In this document: positions 48,901-56,649 of the stretch, one piece after another
Position numbering within the stretch: the stretch's first letter is position 1
Layout of the letters: the number at the start of each line of letters is the position of its first letter
Origin: Panopea generosa
Taxonomy: Eukaryota > Mollusca > Bivalvia > Adapedonta > Hiatellidae
Assembly (NCBI GenBank): GCA_029582155.1
Contig: CM055903.1
Location: 42,795,769-42,859,768 of the forward strand
DNA: 64,000 nt
Direction: 5' to 3'
Notes under the pieces: generated by a model
Seen by the model: only the letters and a program-made list of their open reading frames with translations
The model's database searches: none
Told to the model about the DNA's origin: nothing
Translations under genes and position numbers: made by a program

Positions 48901-49000
48901 ACGCATCCGTCCATGCATAACCTGGAAACATTGTAACACGGTTCCTGACAATGTATGCAGGGCTCTAAACACTTCTCGTCATAATAGTAAGGTTCGAATT
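30794..49000 (-). CDS. EGF/kringle multidomain gene (partial, minus strand)
   Basis: Six splice-bounded exons on the minus strand in the order: 48869-49000 (EGF-like, decayed), 44923-45032 and 42818-42953 (kringle 1), 38335-38472 (EGF-like), 34419-34513 and 30794-30920 (kringle 2). Phases chain without conflict: EGF exons are 1-1, kringle halves 1-0 and 0-1. EGF and kringle modules are extracellular and disulphide-bonded; such proteins act as receptors, secreted ligands or proteases (known). No signal peptide, membrane helix or catalytic domain exon was found, so the role stays open. An in-frame TAA in the first kringle and lost cysteines in the first EGF exon mean the locus may be a pseudogene, or that exons are skipped. 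It may also be two neighbouring genes. Confidence 0.65.
30921..31449. other. Intron sequence, nothing recognised
   Basis: A short TTATTGTGAC triple repeat near 31290 is the only structure. Confidence 0.5.
31450..31690 (-). mobile_element. tRNA-derived SINE
   Basis: Head on the minus strand at 31608-31690: A box TGGCCGAGTTGTCTAAGG, B box GGTTCGAGACCC (Leu/Ser-like). Tail ends with GGTTTAACGCCGTTTTAACA on plus at about 31460, as in the SINE at 63070-63300. Confidence 0.75.
32230..33290 (+). pseudogene. LINE reverse transcriptase remnant
   Basis: Decayed non-LTR retrotransposon RT in shifting frames. Readable blocks in order: RFLHNFYNNADR (about 32340), DLPFTIKEIMKSIK (32390-32430), GVFIPVYKKG (32585-32615), D-P-A-N-Y-R (32628), AQFDLKANYSTVDAI (32735-32780), SLFVNDIEF (32970-32995), LQMLLNNLEDYC (33073-33108), FNYLGVSL (33233-33255). 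The F-x-D-D catalytic box is not readable. Many stops and frameshifts. It lies in the EGF/kringle locus on the opposite strand. Confidence 0.85.
33334..33505. repeat. 26-G tract plus three 57-bp repeats
   Basis: 26 consecutive G at 33334-33359, followed by three copies of a unit with TTGATAGGACGAATAATATA and GAACGGCTACACAGGACATA. The G tract is a quadruplex candidate. Confidence 0.9.
33748..33985. mobile_element. MITE-like element, copy B
   Basis: Ends TATACTGAACGTAACAGCTA and TTAGCTGTTCCGGTCATTAT are inverted; the interior resembles 112-354, including AAGTCAAAATTTCAATGAAA. No ORF. Confidence 0.6.
34419..34513 (-). CDS. Kringle 2, N-terminal half exon
   Basis: Acceptor TTCTAACAG before 34513 and donor GTATAC at 34418; phase 1 in, 0 out; 31 codons: TNC, then DVYFGTWNTAADGETCDAW. 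This matches the kringle start C-x-x-x...Y-x-G-x-x-x-T-x-x-G-x-x-C-x-x-W. Joining to 30794-30920 gives one kringle. Confidence 0.82.
34514..35234. other. Intron with (TA)n microsatellite
   Basis: A TA repeat of about 26 bp at 34968-34993 and a doubled ATTATACATATTCCCTG; nothing else seen. Confidence 0.6.
35235..35312 (-). repeat. Dispersed repeat, copy 2
   Basis: Inverted near-identical match to 17655-17728. Like copy 1 it lies near the edge of a tandem array. Confidence 0.8.
35332..35619. other. Segment open in several frames, unassigned
   Basis: Open on plus (35366-35587, beginning MNKPMKTGGPGPTMRDG) and on minus (35332-35619, with GPGPPVFIGLFTEL). Base composition is richer in GC than the surroundings. 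I cannot say which strand, if any, is coding; it may be part of a dispersed element with 35235-35312. Confidence 0.3.
35640..38334 (-). repeat. Tandem array of EGF-exon fragments with splice donors (about 23 copies)
   Basis: Units of about 95-120 bp. On the minus strand each reads like the 3' half of the adjacent EGF exon: TGTAATAATGTAACTGGAAT, then TGT-CAAGAAGGATGTTCTTC, then GGCTGGGCTGGAGAAAAATG, then GTAAGC/GTAATC donor, then a short intron piece ending TTTATTCACAG. Residue pattern per unit is C-N-N-V-T-G-M-C-x-E-G-C-S-x-G-W-A-G-E-K-C-D. Upstream of each, in-frame TAG/TAA codons block translation, and the 5' half of the exon (the first four cysteines) is missing. The array is therefore intronic debris amplified from the exon at 38335-38472 rather than a string of coding exons, but each copy keeps a plausible 5' splice site. 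Confidence 0.85.
38335..38472 (-). CDS. EGF-like exon (8 cysteines)
   Basis: Acceptor ATGTTTAAG before 38472 and donor GTAAGC at 38334; phase 1-1; 46 residues. Spacing C-x8-C-x3-C-x2-C-x3-C-x6-C-x3-C-x8-C, including YYFGKRC, CYQCKQTC and DWAGEKCDEG. This is the laminin/MEGF-style EGF module common in scavenger-type receptors. All eight cysteines are present and there is no stop, so this copy looks functional. It is the likely source of the array next to it. Confidence 0.9.
38561..38586. repeat. 26-G tract
   Basis: 26 consecutive G, preceded by CGGGGAGT. Same length as the tract at 33334. Confidence 0.95.
38692..38791 (+). repeat. 30-bp minisatellite, left part of a split array
   Basis: Three copies of GTTAAATCAAACATGTTTCA-CGGATTAT. 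The array resumes in the same orientation at 40774-40862 (three more copies), so it was split by the element at 38792-40773. Confidence 0.85.
38792..40773. mobile_element. Inverted-repeat (foldback) DNA element with target-site duplication
   Basis: Ends TATGGAAGGGTATCACCGCC (38792) and its inverse GGCGGTGATACCCTTCCATA (to 40773). Outer arms about 200 bp (38792-38990 with 40585-40773) and inner arms about 330 bp (39320-39645 with 39990-40357) are complementary, while the pieces between them are not. AAATCA flanks both ends (38786-38791 and 40774-40779), and removing the element restores an intact 30-bp repeat unit, so this is a good 6-bp target-site duplication. No transposase ORF; non-autonomous. 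Confidence 0.85.
39760..39985 (-). mobile_element. SINE nested in the foldback element
   Basis: Minus-strand A box GTGGTCAAGTGGTAGAG and B box GTGGGTTCTATCC at 39905-39985. Its tail (TGGTTCGAACCATGAATACT and onward) resembles the fragment at 43370-43460. It fills the loop of the inner inverted repeat. Confidence 0.75.
40774..40862 (+). repeat. 30-bp minisatellite, right part of the split array
   Basis: Continues the array of 38692-38791 in phase with it. Confidence 0.85.
40863..42817. other. Intron sequence, no exon seen
   Basis: AT-rich. At 41220-41260 TGAATGAATGAATGGTGTTT and TTACGGCACGTCGACAC resemble a SINE tail end. Otherwise nothing. Confidence 0.5.
42818..42953 (-). CDS. Kringle 1, C-terminal half exon
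   Basis: Acceptor TTATTATAG before 42953 and donor GTAATC at 42817; phase 0 in, 1 out; 45 codons. Motifs D-H-N-Y-C-R-N, then T-T-Y-C-I-V-D, then D-D-C-D-I-E-Q-C-P. Kringle cysteine order is kept (C-R, Y-C in place of W-C, C-D-I-x-x-C). The intron position is the same as in kringle 2. Confidence 0.87.
42954..44040. other. Intron sequence, no exon seen
   Basis: Contains a truncated SINE tail at about 43370-43460 (GAAACAAGTTCTGACAACTT, CACGTTCGAAGTCTTCCTGG) related to that at 39790-39850. The 60-codon frame at 43803 has no motif. Confidence 0.5.
44050..44120 (+). mobile_element. tRNA-like SINE head
   Basis: A box TGGCAGAGTGGTGC and B box GGTTCGAATCCCACC, spacing about 45 bp; arms do not pair as a tRNA. 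Confidence 0.6.
44213..44443. mobile_element. MITE-like element (TATTCACCAAC family), copy 1
   Basis: Ends TATTCACCAACATTATTTAA and ATGATTGGTGAATA are inverted. The interior (AGATATCTAGATTTGAAATT) matches 46510-46749 in inverted orientation. No ORF. Confidence 0.75.
44512..44594. repeat. Near-perfect hairpin, 35-bp arms
   Basis: TTCACCTGTGCAATATGATG plus 15 more bases (44512-44546) pairs with 44560-44594 with three mismatches, loop 13 nt (AAACAAAAACAAA). Size fits a foldback MITE or a small-RNA precursor; nothing shows it is transcribed. Confidence 0.85.
44923..45032 (-). CDS. Kringle 1, N-terminal half exon with in-frame TAA
   Basis: Acceptor CAAAACAG before 45032 and donor GTATGA at 44922; phase 1 in, 0 out. 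The kringle pattern is clear: C-Q-I-G-D-G-R-L-Y-R-G, then S-T-S-I-N-G-Y-T-C-L-R-W-S-D-H. Between them TAA (44992-44994) replaces the residue usually next to the S-T-S. A premature stop here would end the protein in its first visible kringle, so this is a null allele, a pseudogene exon, a skipped exon pair or a sequencing error. A longer frame open across the exon (44754-45083) lacks the kringle cysteines and is a shadow. Confidence 0.75.
45120..45860. repeat. 54-bp AT-rich minisatellite
   Basis: (ATT)n-like sequence that resolves from about 45400 into a 54-bp unit: ATAAATATCATAGTTATACT then TATAACTATTATTATCATCA then TTATCATTAAT. Spacing of ATAAATATCAT is 45579, 45633 and 45687. Confidence 0.9.
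45861..46509. other. No exon seen
   Basis: AT-rich; the 64-codon frame at 46229 has no motif. Confidence 0.5.
46510..46749. mobile_element. MITE-like element (TATTCACCAAC family), copy 2
   Basis: Ends TATTCACCAACCATTCTTGA and TAAGAATGTTGGTGAATA are inverted; interior AGCTTGAAAATCTAAATTTC matches copy 1 in the opposite orientation. Confidence 0.8.
47185..48060 (+). pseudogene. LINE 5' end: 2A-like leader and endonuclease remnant
   Basis: Frame 47194-47380 reads D-W-I-I-W-L-S-V-L-L, then LSGDVHENPGQ (2A-like block at 47239-47265), then a Ser-rich stretch and a stop. Further on, in other frames: ELLAVT (47432), RKDRL (47512), QPILYGVFYRLPNSIAD (47642-47692), MVTGDFNLDCLK (47758-47793), ISEPTNFTESSL (47845-47878). 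These are the N-terminus and AP-endonuclease blocks of CR1/L2-type LINEs (N-x-T-E, Y-R-P-P, G-D-F-N). Such elements in invertebrates are known to carry 2A-like sequences at this place. Stops and frameshifts show it is dead. Confidence 0.8.
48061..48868. other. No exon seen
   Basis: AT-rich; several 60-85-codon frames without motifs. Confidence 0.5.
48869..49000 (-). CDS. EGF-like exon, decayed (two cysteines lost)
   Basis: Acceptor TTTACCTAG before 49000, donor GTGCTT at 48868; phase 1-1 as in the other EGF exon. Residues FEPYYYDEKC, then CIHCQEPC, then LCMDGCVPGWFADR. Spacing equals the 38335 exon, but the first cysteine is E and the last is S, and the donor is weak. No stop. Probably an older, degrading duplicate or a diverged module. 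Confidence 0.62.
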
Positions 49001-49715
49001 CTAGGTAAAAAAATGAAAAAAAAAAAAAAAAAAATCAACTTGAATAGGTTTTTACATATCGTTACGAAAGAAGGTATAGTGCATTCAAAGCTTGTGAATA
49101 TTCATTTTTTTTAATTATTCGAAACATTGTTTTTTTCTGAATATAATGTATAAAATAAATTTGATACGAAACATTTTTTTCTATATTTGCATTTATAGTA
49201 TTCCTTTGCATAAACGTCTTCGAGGCTTGACAATCAACGTTTAAACGTCGCCATGAATATAAAATAGTGTTATCTATAATGCAATTTATATAATTTTAAT
49301 TAATTCAATTTACATGTGTGAAACAAAGTATGCAACTAACAGGAAACGTATAAGCCTACACATCAACACCCATACTCTTTATAAACAGAATAATTAAAAA
49401 ACGAAAATACTGTAGTTCAAAACAGGAGTCACCTCCTTGGAATTATCAAAAGCAATAGACACCATTTTAAACATGGAAAACGGGTAGGGCCCAAGCCCCA
49501 ACTATTTTCTTACCATTACGACAGCATTTACATTTTGTAACGTATAGAATGCTCAGGTAAATAGATATAAAATACAATACATGAACAGTATACGTGAAAG
49601 GTCAAGGTCATGTCAATGTGAGATGGTCGTGTAATTTTAGCAAGGAGCGTTAGTTTGCCTAGTATTTTCGTAAGGTTTTGCGTGTCAGTGGTGTGTAGCG
49701 GATATAATTAACAGC
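49001..49715. other. No exon; LINE 5' flank likely in the last 250 bp
   Basis: A long A tract (49015-49034). From about 49440 the sequence becomes less AT-rich, consistent with the 5' UTR of the LINE that follows. Confidence 0.4.
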
Positions 49716-51510
49716 ATGGATATGAGAAACAGTATAGTCGGGACACAAAATGTGACTTTTGATTTCAAAACAAACAATCGCTTTCAACACCTTCTGTAGG
49801 AGGGAAACGAACATTTGGCGCGAAATGAGGAAAAAAATGGACGACCACTCGATCTTTCAGGTAGCGTTAACTCTTCAAATTCGTTAAATTCTCTTTCAAA
49901 GTCATTATTACTGTCATAGGACGATAAATATTTAATCATTTTGGAGAAAATAAAACAACTTGAGAAATGTAACAGTAATATCATGTCAATGGCCGCCAAA
50001 ATCAATCAAACCCAAATAAAGGTAAACTCGGTCTGGCGGATATTGAACATGAGGATACAGATCAAGTGTTACACCGGTTTTTTGAAGACCATTTAGATAT
50101 TGACATGTCTGATATGTACATACAACGGGTTCATAGACTGGGCTCTATACATAACGCACGACGAATAACACAGACTCCCAGACGGCCGGTTATTGCAGCT
50201 TTACGTAATTGCAGAGACACGGAATTAATTTTGGAACAGGCTGGAAATTTACGCGGCATCGATATGGTAATTACCTCGACAACCCAATATAGATATCCGC
50301 CACTAGGAAACGACACTGGAATGGATATAAATTAGCCAAATCAAACCCGGGGTCAACGGTCAAAATTGTCTTTCCGGCAAAACAGTCAAGTAGTAGCAGA
50401 CGAATTCCCCGACTGGCAAGGATCATAAACCGTTACAGGTGAGCCATGTTCAAAAGTGCTAATGTTAATCGGACAGATATAAACTGTAGCGTCTATTCGG
50501 CAGCTACATAAATAGATAAATGAAACCAAAGGGCAAGTGTGGAAGTTAGAGTCGCGACGCCGCCCAAAAACCAACAGCAATCACTTCATGTGGAAACATC
50601 ACCGCGACGCGACCAGCTCCTAACTCACACCAGCAATCTCGTTGTCACTCATGCGCCAGCCGTGGATAATATGATTGCTAGTCAACCGCACTACCCCATC
50701 GCAAATTAGTGATTCTAAATTTATCCCGGCGCTGGTTGATCAAAACGATTATAGGCACAGTGTAACACCATATGTGCACACCATAGCAAAACGAGAAGAC
50801 TCGCACGGGATCGGAGCAGAGATTGCCACGCAGATTCATAATCATCCGCCGGTCAAAACAGCAGCCGAATTTAAACTTTAAAGATTGTAACCAAAAATGT
50901 TAATTAAGTACAATCTTAAGAAATGAGAGATATTTGCACAAATGATTTTTTTATTAAAGGAAACAATAACGAATACATCAACTGATTTAAATGTTGACGG
51001 GTTCACAGTATTCCCGCTACACAGAACAGAGAAAAAAAGCAGGCAGTTAACGTGACTCGGGGGTACTGCTTGTTAAATTAGAAATTGCTTATTGGGTGAC
51101 GTTGACTTGTATAGTAGTGACATTGATGCTATTTTATGGTTTAATTGTAGAGTTTTAATCTTGAGACGGATGTTTATTTATGTTTAATATGTTATGTGAT
51201 ACCACGAGGCAGTTCCCGTGAAGTATTTGTTGAAACACACGTTTATGACAGAGTTCTGAATAAGATAGAGTCAATAACAAACTTATCAAATGGACAGTGT
51301 AATTGTGTGGTCCTTGGGGATCTTAATAGTAATATAGGACAATTAAGTGATATATGTTGAACACGATGAAGTTGATCTGATATGGGAGTACTTCCGGAAC
51401 ACTATCACCTAGACTCGCCAATTGCAAGAGCTTCACAAGATACATTTACAAATCAAAATTGGTCATTGCTTTTGTACTTTTGCAAAGAAACCGGCTAATG
51501 CATGCTTCAT
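49716..51510 (+). pseudogene. LINE with ORF1 and endonuclease remnants
   Basis: ORF1-like frame from ATG 49716 (MDMRNSIVG..) with stops, continuing at 50066-50335 with RFFEDHLDIDMSDM, IQRVHRLG, RRPVIAAL and LEQAGNLRG, the pattern of LINE-encoded ORF1 nucleic-acid-binding proteins (F-F...V-x-R-x-H-R-L-G...R-P-I-I). Then at 51170-51500 endonuclease blocks: IPRGSSREVFVETHVYDRVLNKIE, VVLGDLNSNIG, LPEHYHLDSP. The RT domain is absent because the copy ends where the 21-bp array begins. Confidence 0.75.
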
Positions 51511-51529
51511 TGGCGTATAAATGTAACAC

Positions 51530-52430
51530 CCGAGTACAGGTATGTATAACACAAGTGCAGGAATGTATAACACAAGCGTAGGAATGTATAACTCAAATGC
51601 AGAAATGTATCACACAAGTGCAGGAATGTATAACACAAATGCAGGAATGTATAACGTTAGTGTGGAAATGTATAACACAAGTGCATGAGTGTATAACACA
51701 CAAGTTCAGGAATGTATAACTATAGTGCAGGAATGTATAATTCAAATACATGAACACTAGTGCAACATGGTACAACACAAGCACAACATGACATAACACA
51801 AATGCAGAATTGTATAACACTAGTGCAACATGGTACAACATTAGCACAATATGACATAACACAAATGCAGGAATGTATAACACAAGTGCAAGAATGTATA
51901 ACACACGCGAAGGAATGTATAAATCAAGTGCAGGAATGTATAACACAAGCGCAGGAATATATAACATAAGTGCGGAAATGTATAACCCAAGTGCAGGAAT
52001 GTATAACACAAATGCATGAGTGTATAACACAAGCTCAGGAATGTATAACTCAAGTGCAGGGATGTATAACTCAAGTGCAGGAATGTATAACACAAGTGCA
52101 GGAATGCATAACACAAGTGCAGGGATGTATAACACAAGCGCAGGGATGTATAACACACGTCCAGTAATGTATAACACAAGCGCAGGAATGTATAACTAAA
52201 GTGCAGGAATGTATAACACAAGTGCAGGAATCTATAACAAAAGTGCAGAAATGTATAACACAAACCTAAAATAGTATAACGCAAGCACAACATGGTAAAA
52301 CACAAGTGCAGGAATGTATAGCACACATGCAGAAATGTATAACACAAACCTTAAATAGTATAACGCAAGCGTAACATGGTAAAGCACCTGGGCAGTAATG
52401 TGTAGTGCACAAAGGTATATCATGTACACA
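51530..52430. repeat. 21-bp minisatellite, about 42 copies
   Basis: Unit GTGCAGGAATGTATAACACA+A. Because 21 is divisible by three, frames stay open and give false repetitive proteins on both strands (T-Q-V-Q-E-C-I on plus). Begins right after the truncated LINE. Confidence 0.95.
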
Positions 52431-52564
52431 ATACTATATAAGAAGATTCAAGGAAGGTATAACGCATGCCCAAAACGAACGTACCACCAGTGCTGTTAAA
52501 CACACATTCAGGAAGGTATAACACGATCACAATACAGTATTAAATTAATTTTTCTGTTTTCATG

Positions 52565-52991
52565 CATGTGTAAAGAATGCCGCAACACGCACAGATCAAA
52601 TCAAGTACGAATAACACAATGATAAAAGGCGGGTTTAATAATTTCACCTCAAAATATTTCGTCATTTTACTTAACCAACCATTGTTTGCAGAGTTCAGCT
52701 TATAGTGGTAAGAATAACTATTACGATGCTATTGCATATTAGATATAGTGAATTTGATGACAGACGTGATGTATCCCTACGTGGTTACTTTGCAGCGGAC
52801 AGTTTATATTTCCATTCACTTGAGGAGTCTGAGCTAATTAAAAATATATATCATCAGGATTGGAATTGTAAGGATTAAATTCATTTTTTCTCTGCATGTG
52901 TAAAGAATGTCGAATCACGCAAAAATCTGACATAATAAAGTTCCTCGGATTTAATTTGACTTGTGCGTGATTCGACATTCTTTACACATAC
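52565..52991. repeat. Triple copy of a 27-bp sequence, two forming a hairpin
   Basis: CATGTGTAAAGAATGCCGCA (52565) recurs as CATGTGTAAAGAATGTCGAA (52895) and inverted at 52963-52991. The last two form a hairpin with about 27-bp arms and a 41-nt loop; the first and last could be terminal inverted repeats of a 427-bp element. Inside, 52751-52878 is an open frame (ending at TAA) reading RYSEFDDRRDVSLRGYFAAD, which I cannot assign. Confidence 0.7.
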
Positions 52992-53844
52992 ATAAAAAAA
53001 AAACAATATAATTTAATCCTATTAATAAACTTCACTTTAATATTTTGAATAAAAATGTTCATTTTCTAAATAGTATATAATTCTTGGCCTTTGTAACATA
53101 CAAACTTTGCACCGAACCATTTTCGTACCGGGAATATTACTGACCATGACACTTTTTTATGCAAGGAACGGTATTATCTCTTGGATTCACCAAACCACTT
53201 AAATTAGAACAAATTGAGTGTTTGAATGCTGTTTCGGTGGAATAGGGCGCCATTGCGGCACTCCTGATTTGTCACGGGAAAATTTCGAAATAAAAACAAA
53301 TAAAATAGTCATCCACTATTTGCAAAGGTGTTTAGAGCTGGATCGGCCATTTCCGAAGTTATGGTTTAATTAGAATATATTTTTCAAATAAAATCAGTAT
53401 CCCACTTTGATGACATAATTATGTCCATCAATTTTTTGGCGTGACTGTTTCTAACTGAAGAATATTTCATTTTTCTCCATATAAAATTATTCCGAGAATA
53501 TATGAAAATATCGAGATAAGTGAGATAATTAAGCAGGTTCCGTGAGGAAACCACGCTCAGTTGATAAGATTCTAAACTCCGTATTTTTGTTATTAGTGCC
53601 TTATTTATGGTGATGCTATGTATCCAATATAAATAAAATATGATCTTCAAATACTACGTTTAGAGAGCATGGAACCATTTTCTAAAGTAAACATGATTAT
53701 ATGCCATGTTCGGGAATATCGGTATGGGTGGTAATTTTCAAACATTGGTTATGTAGACCTATATAGAATAAAAAAACTGTATTGACGAAATAGGATAGTC
53801 GGTGTCATTATGGATTCCAGTGTGAAATGAGTTAAATAATGCTA
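52992..53844. other. No gene seen
   Basis: AT-rich; the 88-codon minus frame at 53384-53650 has no motif. Confidence 0.5.
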
Positions 53845-55135
53845 TGACAACACAACACAATGATTATACAACCGAACATAGTGATTCTACAAACCAACAC
53901 AATGCCATGGAAACCAAGCACATTGAACACATTGATTATACAACACAACCTGATGATATTACAATCGAACACAATGGTTACAACCTAACACAATGTCATG
54001 ACAACCCAACACAATGATTATACAACCCAACATAATGATGAGACAACCAAACACAATGTTATGATAACCAAACACAATGATTATACAAAAAACCAACCTG
54101 ATGCTATTACAGTCAAACACAATGGTTACAACCCAGCACAATGTCATGACAACACAACACACTGATTATACAACCGAGCATATTGATTATACAAACCAAC
54201 ACAATGCCACGGCAACCAAACACATTGAACAGATTGATTATACATCACAACCTGATGCTATTACAGTCGAACACAATGGTTACAACCCAGCACAATGTCA
54301 TGACAACACAACACAATGATTACACAACCGAGCATATTAATTATACAAACCAACACAATGCCATGGCAACCAAACACAATGAACATATTGATTATACATC
54401 ACAACCTGATGCTATTACAGTCAAACACAATGGTTACAACCCAGCACAATGTCATGGCAACACAACACAATGATTAAACAACCCAGCCCTAATGTTGAGA
54501 CAACAAACATAAAGATGAGACAACCAAACATAATGATCAGACAACCAAACAAAATGATGAGATAACCCAATCCTAATGTTGAGACAACCCAACATAAAGA
54601 TGAGACAACCAATCATAAAGATATGACAACAGAACAAAATGTTATGACAACCCATTATAGTGCTATTACAACTGACATTGATTATACAGCCAAACACTAT
54701 GCCAAGACAACCCAATACAATGACTATACAACCCAAAATAATGATGACACAACCGAACATAATAATGAGACAACCGAACGCAATGCCATGACAACCCAAC
54801 GCAATGATTATACTACCGAACATAATGATGAGACGATCAAACACAATGCCATGACAACGCAACACAATGATTATACTACCCAGCATAATGATGAGACAAC
54901 CGAAAATGATGATGAGACAACCGAACGCAATGCCATGACAATCCAACGCAATGATTATACAACCCAACATAATGATGAGACAACCGAACACAATGTTATA
55001 AACATGCATAATAATATGACTACTAAACTAAACATGTTCATACGACCGAACATAATGTTATTACAACCCAACACAATGCTAAGACAAGCCATCAAAATGA
55101 CCCATAACCAAAGACAATGACACGAAAACCCAAGA
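53845..55135. repeat. 21-bp minisatellite with 153-bp higher-order unit
   Basis: Units like ACAACCCAACACAATGATTA+T. CCTGATG(C/A)TATTACA recurs at 53949, 54098, 54251 and 54404, showing a higher-order period of about 150-153 bp in the left half. The right half (54780-55000) has a different order with GATGAGACAACCGAACGCAA. Long open frames on both strands follow from the 21-bp period. Confidence 0.93.
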
Positions 55136-56314
55136 TAATAATACAATGACCCACTGACAGTAAAACACATCAGATAAAAAAAGTATGAGAAACAAGACAA
55201 CACACCAGACGACAGTTAAATACACCCGATTAACCAGACGATAGTGATATTTTTAGAACACATCAACGGATATGCTTATTACTTGATACTTATAACAAAT
55301 TACGAATTCAGGAAGAAAATCTCCCGTTTTCAGCTTAAACGGGGACCATAAGTGTTGAACGTCACGTATATGATCGTGTGAATAAATACTAACTTTTGGA
55401 AAAGTGCATAGATCTATTGCCGTTTATGTATTAATTATTCTAGAAAGTTAATCGTATACATGCTGTTAAAGATATCGGGACTTAAAACAGGTAATACTTT
55501 TCTGATACTGTGATTATTGATCTTATAAGGCACACCTGTTGTTTGTATAGGGTATTATGTGCAATGCACTTAAAATGGAGTACACACCAAGGTGACGTTT
55601 AAAAAATCATTACAGATGAAAAAATTCCATAAATTGCTCTTGTTATTTCTACTGTGAATAAAACATGTTTAAAGCCGTGTCATTCATAAAAAGACCCGAA
55701 TCAAAGCATGGAAGCTTAAATTGTAGTTTGTTTACATCTGCAGGGCCAATATACAAGTAGAATTACAGGAGTCATGTCTCACCCAAGATATTTATTCTAT
55801 GTTGACTAAGCGAAAGTAGACTTCAGAAATAATGTATTTATACACAAACTTCCAAGAATATTTTTTTCTAAATTAACAATTCAAACATGACAGTGCTTTC
55901 AAAATCGTTCAAGTACATCATTACTATTATCTATCTCCGCCATTATGCGACTGGGAGCACTTCCTGTTTCTTGATCTTGCTAAAACTTTTATTATATAAA
56001 AAGCATTAAGAAAAGAAACATTATACACTCGATAATCTAAACTTCCTCTTTAGTTGATATTTGAAAGTTTGTATGTATAAAAAAAGGTATTTGATAATGT
56101 ATAGGGGCCTACATAATTCTATTACAATTTATAATGACTGAAATGAATCATTAAATTGAATCAGATATGTATAAGGCATTGACAACTTATGTATGGCTGT
56201 ATTTTAACATGTGCATCTATCTGTTTATTTGTATTTTGTTATTTACCTGGTGTTTCCCAAAGGAAATTACAGCTATGACGTAATTAAATAAAATGGCGTC
56301 TATCTCAAGAAAAC
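55136..56314. other. No gene seen
   Basis: No exon, SINE head or repeat unit recognised. Confidence 0.5.
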
Positions 56315-56590
56315 CGAAGCGGTGATCTAGGGGTAGAGCGTCCGCTTCGCATGCAGTAGGCCGCTGTATGTTTAATCCCAGGCCGGGTTATACCAATGAC
56401 TTGAGCATTAATACTAGATGCTTCCTCGCTTGGCGTTCAGTATTTAGAGGTTAGTTCTAGGTTTGATCGGTCCTGTGTCAGTATTATGTGACTGGGGTGG
56501 GGTATAATAACGTGTGTTTGCAGCATGATACCTCAGTGTGCCAGCGCTTAGAATACTGATCTAATTAGACACCGTTGCAATATAACTTAA
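56315..56590 (+). mobile_element. tRNA-derived SINE
   Basis: A box GTGATCTAGGGGTAGAGCG, B-box-like GTATGTTTAATCCCAGGC, then a body of about 190 bp containing GATGCTTCCTCGCTTGGCGT and ending near TGCAATATAACTTA. Confidence 0.7.
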
Positions 56591-56649
56591 ACAATGTTGA
56601 AAGCGACGGCAAACACTTAATAATAACAACAGCATCATCTCAAGTAGGT

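Noticed and set aside
51593-52177. Long repetitive open frames (up to 194 codons) in the 21-bp arrays at 51.5-52.4 and 53.9-55.1 kb
   Set aside because: The 21-bp period keeps frames open in register on both strands; no splice sites, start context or non-repeat sequence supports a protein.
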